A stretch of DNA of 20,263 nucleotides from Caulobacteraceae bacterium (lineage in GTDB: Bacteria; Pseudomonadota; Alphaproteobacteria; Caulobacterales; Caulobacteraceae). Location of the stretch: contig JADZBR010000119.1 in the NCBI GenBank assembly GCA_020852035.1, positions 1-20,263 on the forward strand, given 5' to 3'. This document shows, in pieces, positions 15,170-20,263 of the stretch. Positions within the stretch are counted from its first letter, which is position 1. Every line of letters begins with the position of its first letter. The translations under genes and the position numbers were made by a program. The notes beneath the pieces were generated by a model. The model searched no databases, had not been told where the DNA came from, and saw nothing but the letters and a program-made list of their open reading frames with translations.

Positions 15170-16752
15170 TCGATCACGTACCCGAAGGGTCCCTGATAGC
15201 TGCGCCCGGCGACGGCGGCGGTGGAAGTCTTCATGGTCTTGTTGAGCTTGCCGAGCAGGACCGTCTCGGGGTCCGAGGCGATCTTCAAACCATCGACCGG
15301 GGTCTGCAGGTTCTGCGGGCTGGTGGGCGAGACGAGGTAGGGGGTGACGATCACCACCAGCTCGGTTTCGCCGGAGAGATAGTCTCGGCTGCGGAACAGC
15401 GCGCCGAGGACCGGCAGGTTCATCACGCCCGGCAGGGAATCGATCGCCTGCTTGGTGTTCTCCTGCAGCAGGCCGGCGATCATCATCGAGCCGCCGGAGG
15501 GCAGCTCGACGCTGGTCTCGGCCCGGCGCACGCTCAGCGCCGGGATGGTGAGGCCGGCCGAGCCGTTGCCGTTGCTGACGGAGAACGATCCGGTGTTGGT
15601 CAGCTCGGAGACCTCGGTGGAGATGCGCATCGCGATCCGTCCTCCCGACAGCACCACCGGCGTGAAGTTGAGGCCGACGCCGAAGGGCTTGAAGGTGATG
15701 GTCACCCGCCCGGTGTTGTCCTGGCCGACCGGCACGGGGTACTCGCCGCCGGCCAGGAAGGTGGCCGTTTCGCCGGAGACGGCGGTGAGGTTGGGCTCGG
15801 CGAGGGTGCGGACCAGGCCGACCCGCTCGAACGCCTGGATCATGCCGCTGGCCTTGTTCAGGCCCGGGCTGCCGGCGGTGTCCTTGATGGTGGCCGTGTC
15901 CCAGTTGGCGGCCGCGGTGGCGTCCCGGACGACGATGTCGCACTTGTCCTGCGACCCGGGGGCGCAAGGCACCTGCAGCACCGGCTGCTTGGTGGTGTTC
16001 AGGTCATAGCCGCCGGTCAGGCCGCCGAGCAGCTTGCCGTTGATGCCGAAGCCGGGGCTGTTGTTGAACAGGTACTGCGGCTCGCCCAGTTGGCCGAGCA
16101 GGGCGCTGGTGTTGAAGCCCAGCTGCTTGATGACGCTGCGCTGCATCTCGACGATGCGGACCTTCAGCATCACCTGGTCCTTGCCGGCGATGCTGAGCAT
16201 GTTCAGCACCTGCTCGGGCTTGGCGACGCTGGCCCGGGCGATCTGCACGGCGCGGTCGGCGTCGGCGGCGCTGGCCACCTGGCCCGAGAGGATGAGGCTG
16301 TCGTTCATCGCATCGACCTGCACGCGCGAGCCGGGAACGATGCGGTTGATGGTCTGGGCGACGGCGCTGGTGTCCTGGTCGACGCGGATGTCCAGCGACA
16401 GGATGCGGCGCCCGGCGGCGTCGAAGAACACCGCGTCGGTCTGGCCCGAGGCCATCCCCAGCACATAGATGCGGCGCGGCGAGCGGAGCACCGCGTCGGC
16501 CACCGCCGGGTTGGTGACCAGGAGGTCGCGGACGTCGACGGGCAGCTCGATGATCGCCGACTTGCCGCGCGGCAGCGACAGCGACTGGGAGGCGCCGGCC
16601 GAGAGGTCGACCCGCACCACCGCCGCGGCGGCGGCGGCGCTGGCGGCGGCCACGGCCGGGGCCTGCGCGGTCTGGGTCACGGGTTGCGCCCGGCCCGGCC
16701 CGGCGAACGCCAGGCCGGCCGCGAGCGCAAGAAGCGTCCAGGGCGTTCTCAT
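15166..16752 (-). CDS. cpaC: Tad pilus outer-membrane secretin CpaC
   Basis: This 528-residue protein builds the outer-membrane channel through which the pilus leaves the cell. A signal peptide (about 1-22, ending GRA) and an Ala-rich spacer lead to the T2SS/T3SS pilus N-terminal domain (about 45-122: KSAIIELPVDVRDLLVTNPA, then RRIYVLGMASGQTDAVFFDA). A BON-like domain follows (about 125-190), then the secretin core (about 320-490). The core has GGEYPVPVGQ and FKPFGVGLNFTPVVL, and the late motif MMIAGLLQENTKQAIDSLPG. The insert VPCAPGSQDKCDIVV holds two cysteines, likely bridged. ATG at 16750-16752 overlaps the cpaB stop by 4 bp. The order cpaB-cpaC-cpaD and the coupling match Caulobacter. Confidence 0.96.
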   Translation of the reverse strand: MRTPWTLLALAAGLAFAGPGRAQPVTQTAQAPAVAAASAAAAAAVVRVDLSAGASQSLSLPRGKSAIIELPVDVRDLLVTNPAVADAVLRSPRRIYVLGMASGQTDAVFFDAAGRRILSLDIRVDQDTSAVAQTINRIVPGSRVQVDAMNDSLILSGQVASAADADRAVQIARASVAKPEQVLNMLSIAGKDQVMLKVRIVEMQRSVIKQLGFNTSALLGQLGEPQYLFNNSPGFGINGKLLGGLTGGYDLNTTKQPVLQVPCAPGSQDKCDIVVRDATAAANWDTATIKDTAGSPGLNKASGMIQAFERVGLVRTLAEPNLTAVSGETATFLAGGEYPVPVGQDNTGRVTITFKPFGVGLNFTPVVLSGGRIAMRISTEVSELTNTGSFSVSNGNGSAGLTIPALSVRRAETSVELPSGGSMMIAGLLQENTKQAIDSLPGVMNLPVLGALFRSRDYLSGETELVVIVTPYLVSPTSPQNLQTPVDGLKIASDPETVLLGKLNKTMKTSTAAVAGRSYQGPFGYVIE

Positions 16753-17603
16753 TGCACCGTCACCTCGGAAGGTTTGCCGGCCCGGAAGATCCGCACGCCG
16801 GAGGCGACCTGGCGGGGCGGCGTGCGGCCGCCGGCGAGGTCCGCGTAGGACCGCAGCACCAGGGTCAGGTCGCCCTGCGCCTTGGCGCGGGCCAGGTTCT
16901 CGACATCGGCGGCGGCCACCTCGAGGGTCGCCACGGCGCCGACCAGGGCCTTGGAATCCTTGGCGGGCTCGGTGGCCTGGTCGATGGCCAGCACCCTGAC
17001 GTTGGTCAGCACCGCCTGGGTGACGAAGCCCTTCTCAGCTTCCTCGCTGCGGCGCGCCTGCAGCACGTCCACCCGATCGCCGGGCAGGATGAAGCCGCCG
17101 GCGCCGGTCTCGCTGTTCACCGGCACGCCGATCGCCCGCATGCCCGGGGAGAGCATCACCGACATGTAGCCGCCCTCGCCGCCGCGCACGACCTTGCGCG
17201 CGGTCATCGGCTCGCCGGCGGCGATCGGCTCGCGCACCAGCGCGCCTTCGAAGGCCGCCATCGCCGGCGAATCGGTCGCCAGCTCGGTCGCGGCCTTGGC
17301 GGCGGTCTTCAGCAGGCCCTTGTCGGCGTCCTTCGCCTGAGGCGGCGCGCCGTCGGTCACGAAGGCGGCGTTGAGCGCTTCCGCCGGCCAGTCCTGCCAG
17401 GCCATGTCGGCGGCGGTCAGGGCCGTGCCGATCGGCAGGTCGCGCTTGGCGACCAGCACACGGGCCATCGGCTTGGCTTCCGGAGCGGAGGCGAGGGTGG
17501 CGGCGGGTTGCGGCTTGGGAGCCATCATGCCGCGGACCAGGAAAGCCAGGCCGATGGCGGCCACCGCCGCGACGACCAGGATGACAATGCGAACCGGGCG
17601 CAT
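16749..17603 (-). CDS. cpaB: Flp pilus assembly protein CpaB (RcpC)
   Basis: This 284-residue periplasmic protein is anchored by one N-terminal helix (about 4-26). A SAF domain follows (about 46-135: ARVLVAKRDLPIGTALTAAD, then WQDWPAEALN, later LVREPIAAGEPMTARKV). The conserved CpaB/RcpC C-terminal domain (about 145-270) has LSPGMRAIGVPVN and GFILPGDRVDVL. It is thought to work with the secretin in the periplasm, perhaps holding it to peptidoglycan through the SAF fold. An Ala/Lys/Asp-rich insert (about 88-118) interrupts the SAF domain. ATG at 17601-17603 is chosen because it starts directly before the helix. An in-frame start about 100 bases upstream would add a soluble arginine- and proline-rich lead. 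A CtrA-like box lies 121 bp upstream. Confidence 0.93.
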   Translation of the reverse strand: MRPVRIVILVVAAVAAIGLAFLVRGMMAPKPQPAATLASAPEAKPMARVLVAKRDLPIGTALTAADMAWQDWPAEALNAAFVTDGAPPQAKDADKGLLKTAAKAATELATDSPAMAAFEGALVREPIAAGEPMTARKVVRGGEGGYMSVMLSPGMRAIGVPVNSETGAGGFILPGDRVDVLQARRSEEAEKGFVTQAVLTNVRVLAIDQATEPAKDSKALVGAVATLEVAAADVENLARAKAQGDLTLVLRSYADLAGGRTPPRQVASGVRIFRAGKPSEVTVQ

Positions 17604-17723
17604 GCTCGGCCTTTGATTTCCGCCTGAAGGCGGCGTGGACGCCGGACCGGCGGGCGTCCGCCGCCCCGGCCCTGATTCGGACGTCGCCCTACTGGCGACG
17701 CTCCGCAACTTCGGCCGCCATAG

Positions 17724-17738
17724 TTAACGCGCGCCTAA
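17724..17738. promoter_or_regulatory. CtrA-like box upstream of cpaB
   Basis: TTAACGCGCGCCTAA is TTAA-N7-CTAA, one base off the CtrA consensus TTAA-N7-TTAA. It lies in the 142-bp gap between the cpaA stop and the cpaB start, the largest gap inside the minus-strand pilus operon. An internal promoter here would let cpaB-tadC be made separately from pilA-cpaA. No -10 box is evident, so the role is inferred. Confidence 0.4.
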
Positions 17739-17745
17739 GCTGCGC

Positions 17746-18267
17746 CTAGAAACCGACAAGAACCCTTTGGGCGATGTCCGAGGCCGGAAAGGCGCTCAGG
17801 GCGCCGACGGCGATCGCCACGCCGTAGGGAACGTTCTCTCCCCGCGTGGCCAGGCGCGCCAGCCAGGTCGGTCCCTGCGCCAGCAGCGGCGAGATCTGAC
17901 CCGAGCGCATGAACAGGAGGAAGACCGCCAGGCCGCCGCCGGCCACCGCGGTCACCACCAGGAACGGCCCGAGGGCCGCCAGACCCAGCCACGGGGTCGC
18001 CGCCGCCAGGATCTTGGCGTCGCCGCCGCCGATCCAGCCCGCGGCGAACATCCCCATTCCGACCAGCAGGCCGCCGACGCCCAGCAGCAGCGCCAGCCCG
18101 ATCGCCGGCAGCGGCAGGCCGACCGCGAAGGCCGCCAATGGAAAGAGCCCCAGCAGGGCCAGGGAAATCCAGTTGGGAATGGTGAAGGTGGAGCAGTCGC
18201 GAAGCGCCGCGACGATCATCAGCGCCGGAAACGCCAGGATCAGGACGAGCTGAAGCAGGTGAGGCAT
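17746..18267 (-). CDS. cpaA: Prepilin peptidase CpaA (A24 family)
   Basis: This 173-residue inner-membrane aspartyl protease cuts the leader peptides of Flp pilins and TadE-type pseudopilins. It is the short form, lacking the N-methylation domain of PilD. The two catalytic aspartates are visible: Asp 24 in ALRDCSTFTIPNW and Asp 83 in the GxGD-type motif IGGGDAKIL (79-87). About six hydrophobic segments span the protein. Its substrates are encoded nearby: two Flp pilins at 18345-18752 and two TadE-family proteins from 19551 on. ATG at 18265-18267 starts a hydrophobic helix directly and lies 77 bp after the second pilin gene. Confidence 0.94.
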   Translation of the reverse strand: MPHLLQLVLILAFPALMIVAALRDCSTFTIPNWISLALLGLFPLAAFAVGLPLPAIGLALLLGVGGLLVGMGMFAAGWIGGGDAKILAAATPWLGLAALGPFLVVTAVAGGGLAVFLLFMRSGQISPLLAQGPTWLARLATRGENVPYGVAIAVGALSAFPASDIAQRVLVGF

Positions 18268-18344
18268 CGGCGGCTCCGTGAAGACGGGACCAGCCTAAGG
18301 GATCGCCGGTGAAGGGATGATTGATGCCCGAAGGTTCGCGCCGC

Positions 18345-18524
18345 TCAGCTGCCGGCGGCGGCGATCTTGTCGGCGGTGTCTTGGTAGTTGAGCTGAAGAC
18401 CGCCGCTAAGGGCCGTCAGACCGCCCAGGATGGCGATCGAGATCAGGCTGGCGATCAGGGCGTATTCTATGGAAGTCACGCCGCTGTCGGAACGCAAGCG
18501 GTGCATGAAGGCGATAATACGCAT
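18345..18524 (-). CDS. Second Flp/Fap-type pilin (minor pilin candidate)
   Basis: This 59-residue prepilin has a basic leader MRIIAFMHRLRSDSG and then the processing site G15, with VTSIEYALIASLISIAIL following. Cleavage gives a mature pilin of about 44 residues with Glu at +5 and Tyr at +6, as required for Flp pilins. The ATG at 18522-18524 follows AGGAGG with 8-nt spacing. A TTG one codon upstream is possible but less likely. It differs from the first pilin both in the helix and in the tail (LQLNYQDTADKIAAAGS), so it is a diverged paralogue, not a recent copy. It lies after a terminator-like hairpin that follows pilA, so it is probably made at lower level. It may act as a minor or tip pilin, which is an inference. 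Confidence 0.9.
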   Translation of the reverse strand: MRIIAFMHRLRSDSGVTSIEYALIASLISIAILGGLTALSGGLQLNYQDTADKIAAAGS

Positions 18525-18540
18525 CAAAGTCGCCTCCTCT

Positions 18541-18577
18541 AAAAAGTATAGGGGGAGCCGGAAACCCGGCTCCCCCC
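18541..18577 (-). terminator. Strong hairpin with T tract between the two pilin genes
   Basis: On the minus strand, after the pilA stop, GGGGGAGCCGG and CCGGCTCCCCC form a perfect 11-bp stem (18551-18561 with 18566-18576) around a GTTT loop. TATACTTTTT follows directly (18541-18550). This is a typical Rho-independent terminator. Because cpaA-F lack another obvious promoter, partial read-through here would set the pilin-to-machine ratio. Confidence 0.85.
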
Positions 18578-18587
18578 AATAATTAGC

Positions 18588-18752
18588 TTAGCCCAGGCCG
18601 CTGGAAACCGCGTTGAACTTGGTGTTCAGGTTGGTGCCGATCGTGCCGAGCACGGCGATGATCGCGACGGCGATCAGGGCGGCGATCAGGCCGTATTCGA
18701 TGGCCGTGGCGCCAGACTCGTCTTTCACAAAGCGGTTCACAAACTTGGTCAT
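18588..18752 (-). CDS. pilA: Major Flp-type pilin PilA
   Basis: This 54-residue prepilin starts with a charged leader MTKFVNRFVKDESG. It is cut after Gly 14 by CpaA to give a mature pilin of 40 residues beginning ATAIEYGLIAALIAVAIIAV, with Glu at +5 and Tyr at +6. The rest is a single hydrophobic helix and a short polar tail (NTKFNAVSSGLG). It resembles Caulobacter PilA closely in size and layout. AAAGGAG at 8-nt distance before the ATG is an excellent ribosome binding site. The gene is first in the operon, has the strongest translation signals, and is followed by a terminator, all as expected for the main structural subunit of the adhesive polar pilus. Confidence 0.95.
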   Translation of the reverse strand: MTKFVNRFVKDESGATAIEYGLIAALIAVAIIAVLGTIGTNLNTKFNAVSSGLG

Positions 18753-18844
18753 TGCTCGATCTCCTTTGCTGCGAGCAGACATTTGAGGGATCAAGCCTTG
18801 TGGCCTGCTCGCCCCGATAACGACGCCAATTTGCAAGGCCGCGC

Positions 18845-18859
18845 TTAATGTCGAGTAAA
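18845..18859 (-). promoter_or_regulatory. CtrA-like box upstream of pilA
   Basis: On the minus strand, TTTACTCGACATTAA is TTTA-N7-TTAA, one base off the CtrA consensus. It lies about 93 bp before the pilA start. In Caulobacter crescentus, pilA is directly activated by CtrA at a site of this kind (established). No clear -10 box follows, so the exact promoter is not placed. Confidence 0.5.
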
Positions 18860-19051
18860 TGTGGCAATTATGGCGAGAATTTTCTTTGGTATACTTGAGT
18901 TTACTATTATTATCTGTTAAACATAAGGTCTTCCAGGGTGCGTTTTGGCCCGTTTCACATTATGATTCTCGCGCTCGCGAGGGCCGATTTCTTCAGGCTT
19001 TGTTGACCATTCCGCTCACAATCTGACGCTCCGATTTGAAGGGTTCGCGTC
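18860..19051. promoter_or_regulatory. AT-rich divergent intergenic region of the pilus locus
   Basis: This region lies between pilA (minus) and the pilus N-domain gene (plus). 18860-18930 is markedly AT-rich (ATTTTCTTTGG, TTTACTATTATTATCTGTTAA) against a very GC-rich background. A compact palindrome, CTCGCG-CT-CGCGAG, sits at 18968-18981. GAAGGG at about 19038-19043 serves as ribosome binding site for the plus gene. It must hold the plus-strand promoter, but I cannot assign boxes. Confidence 0.45.
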
Positions 19052-19492
19052 ATGCGCCTCGTTCTCGCCGCACTTCTGGCCGCCGCCGCGACGGCCGCCC
19101 AGGCCCAGACGATGACGGTCAATCTGGACCAGAGCCTGCGGCTTTCGCTGCCGGCGCCGGCCCGTGACGTGGTGGTCAGCAACCCGACCGTCGTCGACGT
19201 GTCCATGCTCAGCCCCACCAGCCTGCTGGTGCTGGGCAAGGGCTATGGCATCACCAACCTGATGGTGGTGGACGCGGCGGGCCGCACGATCATCGACCGC
19301 GAGGTGGTGGTGGGTTCGTCGGACGCCAACCGGGTTTCCTTCTATCGGGGCCCGAACGTCACCAACTACGCCTGCGCCGGCCGCTGCGAACGCACGCCCC
19401 TGCCGGGCGAGGTGGAGACGATCTACAAGGCCCACGCCACCCCTTACACCGAGCATGCCGAGCAAGCCTCCGGGGCCGCGGGCAAGCCTTAA
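19052..19492 (+). CDS. Free-standing pilus assembly N-terminal domain protein (CpaC N-domain-like)
   Basis: This 146-residue secreted protein has a signal peptide ending at AQA (about 16-18). One domain of the T2SS/T3SS pilus N-terminal family follows (about 20-90: NLDQSLRLSLPAPARDVVVS, then SLLVLGKGYGITNLMVVDAA). It aligns by eye with residues 45-122 of CpaC in this same locus, including NPxVxD and the VLG...G.T...DAAGR pattern. The C-terminal tail (about 90-146) has two cysteines in NYACAGRCERT and no secretin or BON part. This domain is the periplasmic ring of the secretin. A lone copy may dock on CpaC or on the outer-membrane complex. The gene is divergent from pilA and 58 bp before the TadE-like genes, probably in one operon with them. 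Confidence 0.85.
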   Translation: MRLVLAALLAAAATAAQAQTMTVNLDQSLRLSLPAPARDVVVSNPTVVDVSMLSPTSLLVLGKGYGITNLMVVDAAGRTIIDREVVVGSSDANRVSFYRGPNVTNYACAGRCERTPLPGEVETIYKAHATPYTEHAEQASGAAGKP

Positions 19493-19550
19493 ACCTCGCA
19501 TTAGGGACGTGCCGGTAGTCTGACCCGACCAGAGGGGACTATCGGGGGCC

Positions 19551-20138
19551 ATGTGCACTGCGAAACCATCGAAGCCGGGCATCTGGCGGCGATTTCGGCG
19601 CGCCGAAAGCGGCTCCACGGCGGTTGAGTTCGGCCTGGTCGCCCTGCCGTTTTTCCTGCTGGTATGGGCGATCATCGAGCTGGGGATGGTGTTCTTCGTC
19701 GACGTGACGCTGGACAACGCGGTCGGCCGTATGGCGCGCCAGATCCGCACTGGCGAGTTCCAGAGCGAAGGCGGCACGGCCGAGACCTTCAAGGCGGCTA
19801 TCTGCAGCCGCATGCTCTGGCTGCAGGCAGGCTGCGCGTCGGCCCTGAAGGTCGATGTGCGCACCTTCGAATTGTTCGAGGACGTCAAGGACGCTCCGCC
19901 GACGACCACCGACCCGGCGGGCGGGGCCGATCCGGAGTTCAATGAGGCCAACAGCTGCTTCCAGCCGGGCGGGCCGACCAACATCGTGCTGGTCCGCGCG
20001 TTCTACGAATGGACGCTCTACACGCCGCTCTTGAACAGTTCGCTGGTCAACCTGGGGAACAACAAGCGCCTGCTGACCTCCGTCACCGTCTTCCGCAACG
20101 AGCCCTACGGCTCCGTGACCACGCCGCCGTCATGCTGA
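19551..20138 (+). CDS. TadE-family pseudopilin
   Basis: This 195-residue protein has a basic leader (KPSKPGIWRRFRRAESG) and then a pseudopilin processing site after Gly 21. The mature N-terminus is STAVEFGLVALPFFLLVWAI, with Glu at +5, followed by a helix to about residue 48. The large periplasmic part (about 50-195) contains four further cysteines, near 79, 95, 158 and at the extreme C-terminus, able to form disulphides. TadE-like proteins are cut by the same prepilin peptidase as the pilin and are needed for Tad pilus biogenesis, perhaps as minor or tip subunits. ATG at 19551 follows a GGGGG run. The stop overlaps the next gene's start by 7 bp, so translation is coupled. Confidence 0.9.
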   Translation: MCTAKPSKPGIWRRFRRAESGSTAVEFGLVALPFFLLVWAIIELGMVFFVDVTLDNAVGRMARQIRTGEFQSEGGTAETFKAAICSRMLWLQAGCASALKVDVRTFELFEDVKDAPPTTTDPAGGADPEFNEANSCFQPGGPTNIVLVRAFYEWTLYTPLLNSSLVNLGNNKRLLTSVTVFRNEPYGSVTTPPSC

Positions 20139-20263
20139 AAAACCTCTTCAAGGACATCCGCGGGGTCTCGGCGATCGAGTTCGCCTTCGTGGCCCCGGTC
20201 ATGATCCTGTTCTATCTGGGCATGGCCGAGCTCACGATGGGCCTGATGGCCGAGCGCCGGTCC
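20132..20263 (+). CDS. Second TadE-family pseudopilin, N-terminal part (cut by window edge)
   Basis: The first 44 residues are visible. They begin MLKNLFKDIRG, with the likely cleavage after Gly 11. The mature N-terminus VSAIEFAFVAPVMILFYLGM has Glu at +5, and AELTMGLMAERRS follows. This is the same leader-and-helix pattern as the gene before it, which it overlaps (ATGCTGA, 20132-20138). Tad loci commonly carry two or three TadE/TadF/TadG genes in a row, so this is probably the second of such a set. The C-terminal part, which would tell TadE from TadF, lies outside the window. Confidence 0.88.
   Translation, partial: MLKNLFKDIRGVSAIEFAFVAPVMILFYLGMAELTMGLMAERRS

Noticed and set aside
12869..15196. 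A 775-codon open frame on the plus strand
   Set aside because: It is antisense to cpaE and cpaD. Same reasons: biased composition, no domains, and well-supported genes on the other strand.
15170..15967. Long upstream extension of cpaD in frame
   Set aside because: It runs through the conserved secretin core of cpaC in another frame. The ATG at 15169 starts a proper lipoprotein signal.

Overview
The window is uniformly GC-rich and densely coded. It looks like the chromosome of an alphaproteobacterium in the Caulobacterales, most likely Caulobacter or Phenylobacterium. Three things support this: a complete cpa/tad pilus locus in the Caulobacter gene order (pilA, cpaA-F, tadB, tadC), CtrA-like TTAA-N7-TTAA sites in front of pilus genes, and short dispersed palindromes of the kind common in alphaproteobacteria. 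The genus is an inference from gene content, not from a search.

Left part (1-8.5 kb), housekeeping genes. The 5' end of dnaX runs off the left edge on the minus strand, with the SRP 4.5S RNA gene (ffs) just upstream on the same strand. Next come a zinc-ribbon/TM2 membrane protein (minus) and nudC, an NADH/NAD+ pyrophosphatase (plus). A non-coding stretch of about 315 bp holds two unrelated dispersed repeats. A small DoxX-like membrane protein (plus) then converges on a tightly coupled minus-strand operon kdsB-pheA-GFA, whose genes overlap by 4 and 8 bp. Divergent from kdsB is a membrane-anchored c-type cytochrome, followed by a DUF6498-like membrane protein. The latter converges with a two-gene minus-strand operon encoding an M17 leucyl aminopeptidase and an SH3-NlpC/P60 peptidase, coupled by an ATGA overlap.

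Right part (8.5-20.3 kb), a type IVc (Tad/Flp) pilus locus. Read on the minus strand from 18752 downwards it holds a major Flp pilin (pilA), a hairpin terminator, a second Flp pilin, cpaA (prepilin peptidase), cpaB, cpaC (secretin), cpaD (lipoprotein), cpaE (ParA-like localisation ATPase), cpaF (assembly ATPase), tadB and tadC (inner-membrane platform). A TPR protein resembling TadD sits beyond tadC on the opposite strand. On the far side of pilA, transcribed divergently, are a free-standing copy of the CpaC N-terminal domain and two overlapping TadE-family pseudopilin genes, the second cut by the right edge. Together they encode nearly a whole adhesion-pilus machine: pilins and pseudopilins, their peptidase, the motor and platform, the outer-membrane pore with its pilotin-like lipoprotein, and the polar positioning factor.

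I see no CRISPR array, prophage, insertion sequence, tRNA or rRNA, and no clearly unprecedented system. The observations most worth checking are the three CtrA-like boxes in the pilus locus, the terminator between the two pilins, the free-standing CpaC N-domain, a DnaX lacking most of its zinc ligands, and a GFA-fold protein whose central Cys triad is replaced by His-Asp-His.
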